DNA from: Vulgatibacter incomptus_A
GTDB taxonomy: Bacteria; Myxococcota; Myxococcia; Myxococcales; Vulgatibacteraceae
Length of the DNA stretch: 64,000 bases
Assembly: GCA_040391605.1 (NCBI GenBank)
Contig: JBEBXK010000001.1
Location: 176,479-240,478, forward strand
Direction of reading: 5' to 3'
Numbering within the stretch: the stretch's first letter is position 1; each line of letters begins with the position of its first letter. Positions 1 through 8,863 of the stretch are shown piece by piece. The notes beneath the pieces are model-generated. The model saw only the letters and a list, made by a program, of their open reading frames with translations, did not search any database and had not been told where the DNA came from. Position numbers and translations under genes: made by a program.

Positions 1-1
1 C

Positions 2-778
2 GTGAGGGGTGGGATGCAGGGGAGCGTTGAGCCCGCCGAGCGTCTGCTGATCGATGGCGTCCCCGCCGAGGTGGTGCCCGTGGGGAGTTGGGCCCTCCAC
101 GGCGCCACCGTCTTCACCACCGTACGGGTCGAAGACGGCAGGCCACTCCTTTGGGACCGGCACCTGGCGCGACTCTCCCGTCACGCGGCCGCGCTGGGGA
201 TCGATCATCCGGGCGACGCCGCCCTGGAGCGCGATCTCGACGCGCTGCGGGAGACCGGCCCGAGGCTGCTCCTGCGCCTCACCCTGGGCCAGGGGATACG
301 CCTCGCTGGTGCGCGAGTTCACGTCCCGCCCCCTCGAACGGTCTATACGCAAGGAGTGAATGTCGTAGTCACTGGCGTCCGGGTCCACCCGGATCTCGCC
401 GCCTACAAGACCGGGAGCTATCTGCCCTTTCTCCTCGCCAGGCGAGAGGCCGAGGCGGTGGGCGCCTTCGAGGCGTTGCTTCGGGACGCAGAGGGCCACG
501 TGGTGGACGGTAGCCGCACCAGCCCCATCCTCTATCGCCGCGGCGGCCTCGACCTCCTCGCCGGGGGGCTCGAGGGGATCACCCGCGAGGCGGTCGCTCG
601 GGAGGCGGAGCGGCTGGGGCTCATGAGCCGGCGCCTCCACCTTGGTCCCTCGGAGATCGAGGCCGTGGGAGGCGAAGGCCAGCTCCTCCTGGCGGGCAGC
701 GGGGTGGGCCTCGTCCCGGTGGGGCCACCGCTCGACGAGACGATCGAGGCGCTGATCGCTCGCTTCCGCCCCGGCTGA
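2..778 (+). CDS. Class IV aminotransferase (PabC/branched-chain aminotransferase fold)
   Basis: PLP-dependent fold-type IV enzyme, either 4-amino-4-deoxychorismate lyase-like or a branched-chain/D-amino acid aminotransferase; the sequence does not separate these. The Schiff-base lysine is K136 in the motif YKTGSYLP. It is followed by EALLRDAEGHVVDGSRTS, equivalent to the family stretch that normally reads as a glutamate before G-S-x-S-N, and by the GITREAV stretch. The residue at the usual glutamate position is Asp here. At 258 residues it is slightly shorter than most family members. The GTG start lies at the window edge, so the true start may be the ATG at residue 5 or further upstream. Confidence 0.75.
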   Translation: MRGGMQGSVEPAERLLIDGVPAEVVPVGSWALHGATVFTTVRVEDGRPLLWDRHLARLSRHAAALGIDHPGDAALERDLDALRETGPRLLLRLTLGQGIRLAGARVHVPPPRTVYTQGVNVVVTGVRVHPDLAAYKTGSYLPFLLARREAEAVGAFEALLRDAEGHVVDGSRTSPILYRRGGLDLLAGGLEGITREAVAREAERLGLMSRRLHLGPSEIEAVGGEGQLLLAGSGVGLVPVGPPLDETIEALIARFRPG

Positions 779-841
779 TCGCGAAGCCTCATCTTCCACA
801 CGGGCGGATGCACAACCTTTTGCCATCAGGGGGAAACGACG

Positions 842-1810
842 ATGGCGATGCGACCGACCTGGAAGGGTTCGATCAGCTTCGGGCTCGTGAACATCCCGGT
901 GAGCCTCTACCTCGCGACGCAGAGCGAGAGGATCTCCTTCCACATGCTCCACGCCAAGGATCACGGCAGGGTTCGCTACAAGCGTGTCTGCGAGATCGAT
1001 GGGGAGGAGGTCCCCTGGGGCGAGACCATCAAGGGCTACGAGTATGAGAAGGGCGCCTACCTCCCCATCGAGAACGAGGATCTGGAGTCGATCGACATCG
1101 GCATCGCCCACACCATCGACATCCGCCAATTCGTCGAGGCGGCCGCGATCGAACCCGCCTTCTACGATCGTCCCTATTTCCTCGAGCCCGCCAGGGGAGG
1201 CGAGCGGGCCTACGCCCTGCTGCGCGAGGCCCTGATCCAGAGCGGCAAGGTGGGGATCGCCAGGATCGTCTTTCGAGATCGTGAGAGCCTCGCTTCGGTC
1301 CGCCCTCGTGGCGATGGCCTCGCCCTCGAGACGCTGCGCTTCGCCGCCGAGCTCCGCGACGACTCCAGCCTCAGGCATCCCAGCGGCGAGTCAGCCAGGA
1401 TCTCGGCGCAGCAGCTCGAGCTGGCGCAGCTCCTCATCGATCGTCTCAGCGGACCCTGGGATCCCGCCGCCTATCAGGATCGCTACGACGAGGCGGTGGA
1501 GCGGATGATCGAACGCAAACTCGAGGGGCGGCCCGCACCGGAGGCGCCCGCCCGGGCGCCGCCGGGCCAGGTGATCGACCTCGCGAAGATCCTGCGACGG
1601 AGCCTGGAGAAGGAGGGGCAGGGCGCCGCAGCCGACGGGGGGCAGGGCGGGGAGCGGCGAACGGGGCCCAAGCCGCTTGGAGAGGCGCGCGCCGGCCCAT
1701 CGCGAGAATCGCGGAAGGGCGTCCGCGCCGCGTCGCCCAAGCGATCGATCGGCGCCAGGCGCGGCGAGAACCCGGAGGGCAAGGGGAAGAAGGCGTCCAA
1801 GCCACGATGA
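842..1810 (+). CDS. ku: Ku protein, non-homologous end joining
   Basis: Bacterial Ku forms a homodimeric ring that holds DNA ends and recruits the ligase LigD for end joining. The N-terminus (RPTWKGSISFGLVNIPVSLY) is the signature opening of bacterial Ku, and the core beta-barrel region runs to about residue 250. The last 70 residues are an Ala/Pro/Lys/Arg-rich basic tail, as seen in many Ku proteins, and probably bind DNA. The ATG at 842 is preceded by a G-rich ribosome-binding stretch; an ATG two codons later is an alternative. No ligD gene lies in this window. Confidence 0.95.
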   Translation: MAMRPTWKGSISFGLVNIPVSLYLATQSERISFHMLHAKDHGRVRYKRVCEIDGEEVPWGETIKGYEYEKGAYLPIENEDLESIDIGIAHTIDIRQFVEAAAIEPAFYDRPYFLEPARGGERAYALLREALIQSGKVGIARIVFRDRESLASVRPRGDGLALETLRFAAELRDDSSLRHPSGESARISAQQLELAQLLIDRLSGPWDPAAYQDRYDEAVERMIERKLEGRPAPEAPARAPPGQVIDLAKILRRSLEKEGQGAAADGGQGGERRTGPKPLGEARAGPSRESRKGVRAASPKRSIGARRGENPEGKGKKASKPR

Positions 1811-1860
1811 CTCCTCCGCGCCGTGCGGGTTTCCCGGCTGGAACGTTCCTCCGCGTTCCG

Positions 1861-1961
1861 GACCCTGTGAAGAACGCAAGCTGGGCCAAGCTACGGGTGA
1901 TCCTTTTCACGCACGCGACGCGCTACCGCTCCTCCCGCCGTTCGCTCGCAGCGTCCGTGAG
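1861..1961 (+). repeat. Diverged copy of the dispersed intergenic palindromic element
   Basis: The stretch downstream of ku shares the layout of the better copies at 5770-5880 and 6780-6986: GTGAAGAACGCAAGCTGG, then CTTTTCACGCACGCGACGCG, then a GTTCGCTCGC stretch. The hairpin is weak. It occupies most of the 267-bp gap between ku and the kinase gene. Confidence 0.45.
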
Positions 1962-2077
1962 CCTCTTCACTACCGCTCGGCGTCTCTCTCCGTAGCGCGC
2001 CGTCGTCGGAGGGCCATCCGCGGGGCGACACGGAGGGTTTACATTTTCCTCGCCTCCGGATCGCGTATCCTCCCCCC

Positions 2078-3799
2078 ATGTCGATCGCAACCGGCACCTC
2101 CGGCCTCCGGCGCCTCGAGCTGGAAGCGCTCCTCGAGATCACCGAGGCGGCGACCAGCCACCTCGACCTCGAGGAGCTGTTGCGGGTGGTCGTGGAGCGG
2201 ATCGCCTCGGTGATCGAAGTCGATCGCTGCTCCGCAATCCTCGCAGACGGCGAGACCGACGAGGCCATCGTGATCGCCTCGCACGATGTCCCCGAGCTGC
2301 GCCGCCTGCCCATCGACCTGCGCCGCTATCCCGAGGTGCAGTACGCGATGGAGTCGAGGGAGCCGGTGGTCATCGACGACGTCCGCACCGATCCCGTGAT
2401 GGAGGGGGTGCGCTCGCTGCTCTCCTCCCTCCCCGTCTCCTCGCTGGTCGTGGCGCCGCTGGTCGCCAAAGGAGACGCTTACGGCGCGCTCTACCTGAGG
2501 CTCGCCCGCGATCGTGCCTTCGCCCCCGAGGAGCAGACCTTCCTGCGCGCCGCCGCCTCGACCCTGGCGAACTCGGTGCGAAACGCGAGCCTCCACACCA
2601 GCGTGCGCCGTCGCCGCGACGAGTTGGAGGCCTCCTATATCGAGCGCTACCGCGAGCTCGATCGGGTGAACGAGCTGCTGCGGGAGACGAGCCGGATCAA
2701 GGACGAGCTGATGGCGATCGTCTCTCATGACGTCCGCGCGCCTCTGAGTGTCCTCCTCGGACACACCCGTCTCCTCCTCGCCGCACCTCTGGAGCCGGCC
2801 CACCAGCGCAGCGTCGAGGCCATCGAGCGCCAGGGCCTGCGGGTGCTGGAGCTCGTGCAGCAGATCCTGGAGCGGGGCAGGGACTCGGGTGCCGAGCTGG
2901 TCTACGCGCGGGGGGATCTCGCCGCGCTGGCGCGCAAGGTCGCAAATGATCTCTCGACCCTCGGCGCCGAGAAGGAGATCGAGGTGGTGGCCAGGGGCCT
3001 CGACGCCCTGGAGCTGGACTTCGACGAGAGCGCGATCCGCCAGGTGCTCGAGAACCTGATCTCGAACGCCATCACCCACGCCCCTGAGCAGAGCGCGGTG
3101 GAGGTCCACGTCAGCTTCGACGAAGCGGGGACCGGTCGTGCCCGGATCGAGGTCCGCGATCAGGGCCCTGGGATTCTGGCGAGTGAATTGCCCCTGGTCT
3201 TCGAGCGGCATCGCAAGGGCGCCGAGACCAGCGGCTTCGGCCTGGGCCTCGCCATCGCGCGCGAGATCGTCGAGCGCCATGGTGGCGACATCTGGGTCCG
3301 CTCGATGTTGGGCGAGGGGACCTCTTTCTTCTTTTCGGTTCCGCTGCAGCCGCCCGCCACCGAGGGGGAGGAGGAACGCCGGGTGCTGGTGATCGCCGAG
3401 TGCCCGGAGCTCCGCGCCTCGCTCACCGAGCGCCTGCGGGGGACCCACGCCCTGACCCTGACGCGCACAGGCTCCGAGGGCGCCAATCGGGCGAGGAGCC
3501 TCCTCCCCGACGTGGTCCTGATCGAGCGCGCCCTCCCGGGGGCCGAGGCCGGCGCCAGCGCGCGCTTGATCCTGCGGCAGCCGGGGCTGGCGGAGGTCCC
3601 CGTCGTCTTCGTCGGTCCGCCGGATCCCGTGGCGGACGAGAGGCTGCGTGCCAGCGGTCTGCTGGATGGAAGACGAGGCGTCCACCTGACGGATGAGAAG
3701 CGGATCCTCTCGCTGCTCGAGGAGCTGCGCCAGGCCCCGGGAGCTGCCGACCCCGATCCCCTGCCGGGGGCGATGTCCGGCGCCGGCTCGCGTCCCTAG
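2078..3799 (+). CDS. GAF-domain sensor histidine kinase with degenerate C-terminal receiver
   Basis: A cytoplasmic hybrid-type kinase of 573 residues with no signal peptide or TM segment. Order: GAF sensor domain (about 20-175), coiled coil, HisKA dimerization helix with the phospho-acceptor H217 in SHDVRAPLSVLLGH, then an HATPase_c domain with N box (ENLISNAITHAP), G1 box (VRDQGPGI) and G2 box (GFGLGLAIA). The final 130 residues have receiver-like spacing (RRVLVIAECPE, then DVVLIERALPG), but the usual phospho-acceptor Asp in the LLD position is Glu. This suggests a pseudo-receiver that is not phosphorylated in the normal way. No response regulator is adjacent, so the partner is unknown. Confidence 0.9.
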   Translation: MSIATGTSGLRRLELEALLEITEAATSHLDLEELLRVVVERIASVIEVDRCSAILADGETDEAIVIASHDVPELRRLPIDLRRYPEVQYAMESREPVVIDDVRTDPVMEGVRSLLSSLPVSSLVVAPLVAKGDAYGALYLRLARDRAFAPEEQTFLRAAASTLANSVRNASLHTSVRRRRDELEASYIERYRELDRVNELLRETSRIKDELMAIVSHDVRAPLSVLLGHTRLLLAAPLEPAHQRSVEAIERQGLRVLELVQQILERGRDSGAELVYARGDLAALARKVANDLSTLGAEKEIEVVARGLDALELDFDESAIRQVLENLISNAITHAPEQSAVEVHVSFDEAGTGRARIEVRDQGPGILASELPLVFERHRKGAETSGFGLGLAIAREIVERHGGDIWVRSMLGEGTSFFFSVPLQPPATEGEEERRVLVIAECPELRASLTERLRGTHALTLTRTGSEGANRARSLLPDVVLIERALPGAEAGASARLILRQPGLAEVPVVFVGPPDPVADERLRASGLLDGRRGVHLTDEKRILSLLEELRQAPGAADPDPLPGAMSGAGSRP

Positions 3800-3847
3800 C
3801 TTGGCCCATCGCGAGGCCTCGAACGCCGCCTCGCCAAGGGTGCGTTC

Positions 3848-4399
3848 ATGGCGGACACGCTTCGTGAGGAAGAGTGGGCGGAGCTCCCCGTGGATCGCGC
3901 GGGCTTTCTCCGCAAGGAGTGCAGCACCTGCCGCCGGCAGTTCAAGCTCCGGCGCAGCGACGCCGACGCGGCCCTCTTCCTCCGGCGGATCGCCAGGGCG
4001 CTGCCCCACGCCAACGGCCATGAGATCGCCTCGCCGCTGCCGATCCGCGCCTGCCCCTACTGCGGCCATCGCGGGGACGGCGACGAGTGGTGGACCGACG
4101 AGCAGCGGCTCTTCGTCACCAAGATCGCCGGCGCGCTGGCCCAGGAGGTGCGCTTCGAGCAGCTCCGGCACGTGGAGCGAACCCTGGGGCAGAACCCCTT
4201 CCTCACCTTCCTCCCGGTGGCGCCCGCTCCCTTCCAATCCAGGCTCCGCCCGGAGGAAGACGATATGAGGGTCTTGCCGCTGGTCTGCTGCACGGAGGAG
4301 GTCAAGATCCGGGAGAGCTGGAGCGGGACCATCCACTGCCCCTTCTGCGGGATCGAGCACGACACCGATCCGCTCCATCCCGCCTCGGTCTCCGAGTAG
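3848..4399 (+). CDS. Hypothetical protein with paired zinc-ribbon cysteines
   Basis: A 183-residue protein of unknown function. It has cysteine pairs CSTC (about residues 26-29) and CPYCGH (about 69-72), which can form one zinc ribbon. A second set, LVCCTEE and IHCPFCGIEHD near the C-terminus, can form another. The pattern points to a small zinc-binding protein, perhaps binding nucleic acid or protein; nothing shows an enzymatic role. AAGGG precedes the ATG. It follows the histidine kinase gene by 48 bp on the same strand and could be cotranscribed with it. Confidence 0.7.
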   Translation: MADTLREEEWAELPVDRAGFLRKECSTCRRQFKLRRSDADAALFLRRIARALPHANGHEIASPLPIRACPYCGHRGDGDEWWTDEQRLFVTKIAGALAQEVRFEQLRHVERTLGQNPFLTFLPVAPAPFQSRLRPEEDDMRVLPLVCCTEEVKIRESWSGTIHCPFCGIEHDTDPLHPASVSE

Positions 4400-4487
4400 C
4401 TGCGATCCCGTCGCGGCGCTCCCCTCGATCGATCGCCCTCGCAAAAGAGCGGGGGCGATCCGTTCCGAGCGAAAGGGGGCGTTGGCC

Positions 4488-4940
4488 TCAGGCGCCCAGG
4501 GAGGGGCCGGGCACGGAGGCCCGCGCTCTGCGATCGACCTCGAGGGCGAGGAGGCCGTCGATCAGGAGCGCTGCCTCCTCCGCTCCCGTCCGGTTGAGCT
4601 CGCAGGCGAAGGCCGTCTCGGGATCGGCGAGGCGTCGGGAGAGCTCCGCGAGGGCGGCGTAGCGATCGGCCGACGCGCGGGTCTGGGCCAACGCCAGCTC
4701 GAAGCCCTGATCCAGACGATCGATGATCGGTGGCACCGGCGCCAGCCGCGGCCCCGAGGCCAGCGCGTGGAGGCGCCGCTCCAGCCGGGTCCGCCGCGTC
4801 TGGGCTGCGGCGGCGAGCTCCGTCAGCCGCGCGGCCAGCTCCGGCGTCTCCACCAAATCCGACAGATCCACGAGGAGCGTCTCCGAATGACGCTCGGCGC
4901 GCCACTCGAACGAGAGTCCCTCCTTGAGCCGATCGATCAT
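4488..4940 (-). CDS. Hypothetical helical protein
   Basis: About 150 residues, rich in Ala, Leu, Arg and Glu with heptad-like spacing (LAARLTELAAAAQTRRTRLE), so probably an alpha-helical bundle or coiled coil. I recognise no family. I chose the ATG at 4938-4940 (MIDRLKEG) over an upstream ATG because it follows a G-rich ribosome-binding stretch. It diverges from the similarly sized helical gene at 5314 across one of the intergenic repeat elements. Confidence 0.55.
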   Translation of the reverse strand: MIDRLKEGLSFEWRAERHSETLLVDLSDLVETPELAARLTELAAAAQTRRTRLERRLHALASGPRLAPVPPIIDRLDQGFELALAQTRASADRYAALAELSRRLADPETAFACELNRTGAEEAALLIDGLLALEVDRRARASVPGPSLGA

Positions 4941-5074
4941 CCCGATCCCCCCCCGATGTGCCGGCACGCCTCGACACCTTCTTTCTGTCTGACGACGTCT
5001 CCGCCCGTCATGGCTCCAACGTCAGCAAAATACGGGCCGTCGCGAGCCTACGGCCACGCCCCGGAATCCCGACC

Positions 5075-5174
5075 GTGAGCCGGAGGCGATCGATCGCCAG
5101 AGAGAGCCGTAGGGCGCAGGGCGCCTGAATGAAGGCGCCTCCAACTCGCGCGTTGGCGATCCTTCACAGGCTCT
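5075..5174 (-). repeat. Dispersed intergenic palindromic element, reverse orientation
   Basis: This copy reads in reverse complement relative to 5770-5880. It has the GAGCCGGAGGCGA end, the AGAGCCGTAG...GCGCAGGGCGC core, a central inverted repeat, and the terminal CTTCACAGGCTCTG. It fills much of the 373-bp gap between the two divergent helical-protein genes. I see nothing else clear in that gap. Confidence 0.6.
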
Positions 5175-5313
5175 GACGGAAGTTCCCTTCCGCGTCGAGG
5201 GCGCCCGCCTTCATCGCCGAAGAAGGCTCCGCCTACGTGAACCTCGGGGTCGCGAGGCGTCGGGGCGTTGCAAGAGCGTGAACGCGCCGCCACCTTGGAG
5301 GCGCGGAGGCGTC

Positions 5314-5763
5314 ATGGTCGATGGGCGGCAGGGGACGGTGGAGGAGCTGGTCGGGGTCTTCGGCGCGCTGAGCCACGCGGCGGAGCTGGGCGCGTCGCGG
5401 GCCCGCCGCACGGGGGATCCGATCTTGCGGGCGCGCTGGCTCGCCATCGCCGCGGCGCGGGCGGAGCATCGGGAGCGGGTCGCCGCACGGATCGCGGCCC
5501 TCCGGGGTCGCAAGCCGCTCCGCCCCGGCGCCGCCAGCGAGCCCGGCGGTGAGCTCGCCCGCCTGCTCCGCGCAGATCTCGCGACGTCGCACGCGCTGGC
5601 CGCGCGCTGTCGTCGGGTGGCCCGGATGTCGACGGCCCTGGGTGACTCCGAGTCCGGCGCGCTCCTGGAGCGCTTGGGCGCCGAATCCCTCGGCCACGCC
5701 GCCGAACTCGCGCGGGCCCTGGCGCTCCACTATGCTCGCGAGGCCCGCGCCGCCGCGCAATGA
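5314..5763 (+). CDS. Hypothetical helical protein
   Basis: About 149 residues, Ala- and Arg-rich, with four predicted amphipathic helices (for example EELVGVFGALSHAAELGA and LLERLGAESLGHAAELARAL). His and Glu residues recur in helices, which would allow a ferritin-like bundle, but no ExxH metal motif is clear, so this is only a possibility. The ATG at 5314 has GGAGG just upstream; an in-frame GTG at 5278 is the alternative start. Function unknown. Confidence 0.5.
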   Translation: MVDGRQGTVEELVGVFGALSHAAELGASRARRTGDPILRARWLAIAAARAEHRERVAARIAALRGRKPLRPGAASEPGGELARLLRADLATSHALAARCRRVARMSTALGDSESGALLERLGAESLGHAAELARALALHYAREARAAAQ

Positions 5764-5769
5764 GGGTTC

Positions 5770-5880
5770 AGAGCCGTGTGAAAAGCCCCCCTGGCGGAAG
5801 CCGGAGGGCGGTTTATTCACGCGCGCTGCGCGCTACGGCTCTTCCCCGCGATCGCTCGCCTCCGGCTCGCGGAGGGTCCG
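5770..5880 (+). repeat. Dispersed intergenic palindromic element
   Basis: The unit starts AGAGCCGTGTGAAAAG, has a hairpin (CCCCCCTGGC...GCCGGAGGGCGG) whose 3' arm runs into TTTATTCAC, then GCGCGCTGCGCGCTACGGCTC and a final CGCTCGCCTCCGGCTCGCGG. It sits between the helical-protein gene and rplC. The hairpin followed by T-rich sequence could work as a terminator. Confidence 0.75.
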
Positions 5881-6012
5881 TCAGCTCTTCCTTGCATCCG
5901 CGAGGGGCTCTCGACTATGGTGCGCGCCCCGTCGGTCCAGCAGGGCTTGCGGGGCAACCTCAGTCTCGATGTTCCCATCCGCCGGGCGGGGGAACCTCTC
6001 GATGGAGTCAGC

Positions 6013-6738
6013 ATGACCAAGCATCGTGGTAAGGGCCTCCTCGCCTCCAAGATCGGGATGACCTCGATCTTCGGCGAGGCCGGCGATCAGATCCCCGTCA
6101 CCGTCGTTCGCGCCGGACCCAACTTCGTCCTCGGCGTCAACGTCCTCGAGAACGACAACGGCACCAACCTCCGCCTCGGCTTCGGCGAGAAGCGCGAGAA
6201 GCTCGTGAACAAGCCCGAGCTCGGCGTCTTCAAGAAGGCCAACGTCGCTCCGACCCGCTGGGTGCGGGAGTTCCGGGTGGATCCCAAGGACGTGGAGGGC
6301 CTCGAGGTGGGCAGCACCGTCGGCGCCGGCCTCTTCCAGGTCGGGCAGTACATCGACGTCACCGGCACGAGCAAGGGCAAGGGCTTCGCCGGCGTCGTGA
6401 AGCGCCACAACATGCGCGGCCAGGGAGCTCGCGGTTCTCACGGTGTTCACGAGTTTCACCGCCACGTCGGCTCGATCGGCCAGCGCAAGACCCCAGGCCG
6501 CGTCTTCCCCGGCAAGCGGATGCCCGGTCATATGGGCGTCGATCGGATCACCGTCCGCAACCTCCAGGTGGTCGGCGTCGACGAGGAGCAGCACCTCCTC
6601 CTGATCAAGGGCGCGGTCCCCGGTCACAACGAGGGCCTCCTCCTCCTCCGGCCCGCCATCAAGGCTCCCAAGGTCAAGCAGGTCGAGGGCGCGAAGAAGC
6701 CGCTCAACCCGATGAAGTCCTCCAAGGGCCGCGGCTGA
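6013..6738 (+). CDS. rplC: 50S ribosomal protein L3, stand-alone gene
   Basis: L3 binds 23S rRNA early in 50S assembly and reaches the peptidyl transferase region. The 241-residue product has the expected start (MTKHRGKGLLASKIGMT) and the conserved extended loop (SHGVHEFHRHVGSIGQRKTPG, then GKRMPGHMG), with the Gln of GSIGQ that is a methylation site in E. coli L3. The ATG at 6013 is chosen because GGAG lies just upstream and the homologous N-terminus begins there. Oddly, no S10-operon neighbour (rpsJ, rplD, rplW) is present on either side. Confidence 0.93.
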   Translation: MTKHRGKGLLASKIGMTSIFGEAGDQIPVTVVRAGPNFVLGVNVLENDNGTNLRLGFGEKREKLVNKPELGVFKKANVAPTRWVREFRVDPKDVEGLEVGSTVGAGLFQVGQYIDVTGTSKGKGFAGVVKRHNMRGQGARGSHGVHEFHRHVGSIGQRKTPGRVFPGKRMPGHMGVDRITVRNLQVVGVDEEQHLLLIKGAVPGHNEGLLLLRPAIKAPKVKQVEGAKKPLNPMKSSKGRG

Positions 6739-6779
6739 ACCTCGTAGCATCGCACGGCCACGACGCGGCCCCGAGCTCC

Positions 6780-6986
6780 AGAGCCTGCGAAAAAACTGCC
6801 CTCGCGCAAGCTGGGGGCGGTTTTTTCACGCGCGCTGCGCGCTAGGCTCTGTCTAGCGTTCGCTCGCCTCCGGCTCGCGCACAGAGCCTGCGAAAAGACC
6901 GCCCTCGCGCAAGCTGGGGGCGGTTTTTTTACGCGCGCTGCGCGCGCTAGGCTCTGTCTGGCGTTCGCTCGCCTCCGGCTCGCACA
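6780..6986 (+). repeat. Two tandem copies of the dispersed palindromic element
   Basis: Units 6780-6882 and 6883-6986 are near-identical copies of about 103 bp, and a third copy begins (AGAGCCTGTGAGA) at 6987. Each has AGAGCCTGCGAAAA, a strong hairpin, a T run, CACGCGCGCTGCGCGC and GTTCGCTCGCCTCCGGCTCGC. They fill nearly all of the 332-bp gap after rplC. Confidence 0.85.
6789..6827 (+). terminator. Intrinsic terminator after rplC (within the repeat)
   Basis: Arms GAAAAAACTGCCC (6789-6801) and GGGCGGTTTTTTC (6815-6827) pair over 13 bp with one wobble around a 13-base loop. The 3' arm ends in six T. It lies 50 bp after the rplC stop. Because the 5' arm has the matching A run, it could terminate transcription from either side. 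Confidence 0.7.
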
Positions 6987-7070
6987 CAGAGCCTGTGAGA
7001 GTCCGTCCGGGCTCGCATGCCGTGCGTCGAGGCGGTACGCTCTCGATGCACCCGAAGGGAGTGGATGTAG

Positions 7071-8858
7071 ATGGGGCGCTCGGCCTCGATCCCCGCCATC
7101 GCCGCGCTCGTACTCTGCCTGCTGGGCTGCTCGGCGCCAGGGGTCCCCGCCTTCCCCACGATCGGGGAGCCGTGCGATCCTTCGGGTACGGACACCTGCG
7201 TCGACGGGTTCTGCCTCAGGCTGGAGGACTCCGGCATCTGCAGCGTCGCCTGCAGCAGCGACCACGGATGTCCGGCAGGCCTGAGTTGCCAGGTCGACGT
7301 CCCGCTCCAGGCGCTCGTGTGTAAGCCAGGGTCGCGATGCGTAGACGACGCGGGATGCCCCTCCGGCCATCGCTGCGATCGCGATCGATCGGTCTGCTAC
7401 ATTCCGGTAGCGCGCGGCCTCTGTGCGCCCTGTACCTCGGACGCGCAATGCCCCGCCGGAGGGGTCTGCCTCCGAGCGGCGGGGACTGGCGAGCGCTTCT
7501 GCACGTCTCCCTGCGAGGCCGGCTCCTGCCCCGACGGCTATCGCTGCCGAACCCTCGATCCGCGGGTCGGGACGGAGGAGGGCCCGCGCCAATGCGTCCC
7601 CGAGGCGGAGAGCTGCTATGCGGGCAAGCCCCTCTGCGCTCCTTGCCGGGGCGACGTGGAATGCGCCGACGGGAACGCGCGCTGCGTCGAGAACCTGCTG
7701 ACCCGCGAGCGCTTCTGCGGGATCTCCTGCTCGCCCTCCTGTGTTTGGGACGACGATCGTGGTCAGCACGTCGACTCGGTCACCGATGCTCCTTGCCGGA
7801 GCGGCTGCCCACGCAACTTCAGCTGCACCGAGTTGCCCGGCGCCGAAGGCGAGATCTACCAATGCGTTCCCAACAGTCACACATGTGAAGGATATTGCGA
7901 CTCGGACAACCCCCTGGACGATCGACTCCAATGCGGCCCGGGCCGGCGCTGCGATCGCCTCGATCACCTCTGCGTGCCCGCCACCGATGGGCGCGCCTGT
8001 GCCTCCTGCACCGACGACGATCAATGTAACCCGCCGGGCAGCGAGGGCGGGGCGGTCTGCCTGGTCAACACCGCCACCCATGAGACCTTCTGTGCGCCGT
8101 CTTGCGAGGTGCAACGCGACTGCGCCACGGCCCTGGGTCTCGGCTTCTCCTGTGTCGACGTCGAAGGGAGTCGGGTTTGCGCGCCGAGCGGAGGGAGCTG
8201 CGAGTCCGGCAGAGGGCGCCTAGGCGACTCGTGCGCGAATGGAGGTGACTCCGACTGCATGGCGGGGATCTGCCTGCGCTACGGCAGCCTCGGCCTCTGC
8301 TCCGGTCCTTGCATGGACGACGCCTCCTGTGGCGACACCCGCTATCGCTGCTGCCCGGTCGTCTCCGACGTCGGAGGCGCTACCCTCGACTGCCTCGCGC
8401 CCATTGGGCCCTCCGGCGGAGTCTGCGCGCCGAAGGACGGATCGTTTGGCGACGACTGCGAGGCCGGCCGTCCTCCTTGTCTGGACGGCTATTGCCTGAA
8501 CATCGGCTCCGCCCAATTCTGTACCGCCTCCTGCTCCAGCGACGCGGACTGCGACCTCGCGTCGCGTTCCAGCGGCGCCTTCGACTGCAGGGAGGCCCAG
8601 GTGGAGGGCACCTCGGGCTCCGCCGCCGAGGCGGTGAAGATCTGCTTCCCCGCGGGCGGGGGCGAGATCGGATCCGATTGCTCCTTCGGCCCCGCTGCGT
8701 GTGCGGGCAGGCTCTGCCTCAAAAAGGAGAGCGGGAACGTCTGCACCCAAGGCTGCGCCGACAAGGACTGCCCGGCAGGCTGGACCTGCACCCTGACCAC
8801 CACCGTCGACGGGCGCCCGGACGGCGATGGAGCCCCGATGCGGGTCTGCGTCCCCTGA
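7071..8858 (+). CDS. Large cysteine-rich lipoprotein
   Basis: A 595-residue exported protein with a type II signal peptide; lipobox LLGC, lipidated Cys20. The mature part is a chain of Cys-rich modules of the type CxDxFCLxxxxxGxCSxxCxSDxxCPxGxxC, repeated along the whole length, which probably form disulfide-linked small domains on the cell surface. Such proteins are common in myxobacteria and mostly uncharacterised. It lies upstream of the CglB-like gene on the same strand, but 423 bp with two repeat elements separate them. A role with the Glt machinery (compare the large Cys-rich lipoprotein CglD of M. xanthus) is inference only. Confidence 0.8.
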   Translation: MGRSASIPAIAALVLCLLGCSAPGVPAFPTIGEPCDPSGTDTCVDGFCLRLEDSGICSVACSSDHGCPAGLSCQVDVPLQALVCKPGSRCVDDAGCPSGHRCDRDRSVCYIPVARGLCAPCTSDAQCPAGGVCLRAAGTGERFCTSPCEAGSCPDGYRCRTLDPRVGTEEGPRQCVPEAESCYAGKPLCAPCRGDVECADGNARCVENLLTRERFCGISCSPSCVWDDDRGQHVDSVTDAPCRSGCPRNFSCTELPGAEGEIYQCVPNSHTCEGYCDSDNPLDDRLQCGPGRRCDRLDHLCVPATDGRACASCTDDDQCNPPGSEGGAVCLVNTATHETFCAPSCEVQRDCATALGLGFSCVDVEGSRVCAPSGGSCESGRGRLGDSCANGGDSDCMAGICLRYGSLGLCSGPCMDDASCGDTRYRCCPVVSDVGGATLDCLAPIGPSGGVCAPKDGSFGDDCEAGRPPCLDGYCLNIGSAQFCTASCSSDADCDLASRSSGAFDCREAQVEGTSGSAAEAVKICFPAGGGEIGSDCSFGPAACAGRLCLKKESGNVCTQGCADKDCPAGWTCTLTTTVDGRPDGDGAPMRVCVP

Positions 8859-8863
8859 CCCTC

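Noticed and set aside
2039..4444. 801-residue open frame on the minus strand
   Set aside because: It lies opposite the histidine kinase and zinc-ribbon genes, and its sequence is the low-complexity type that GC-rich genes give on the opposite strand.
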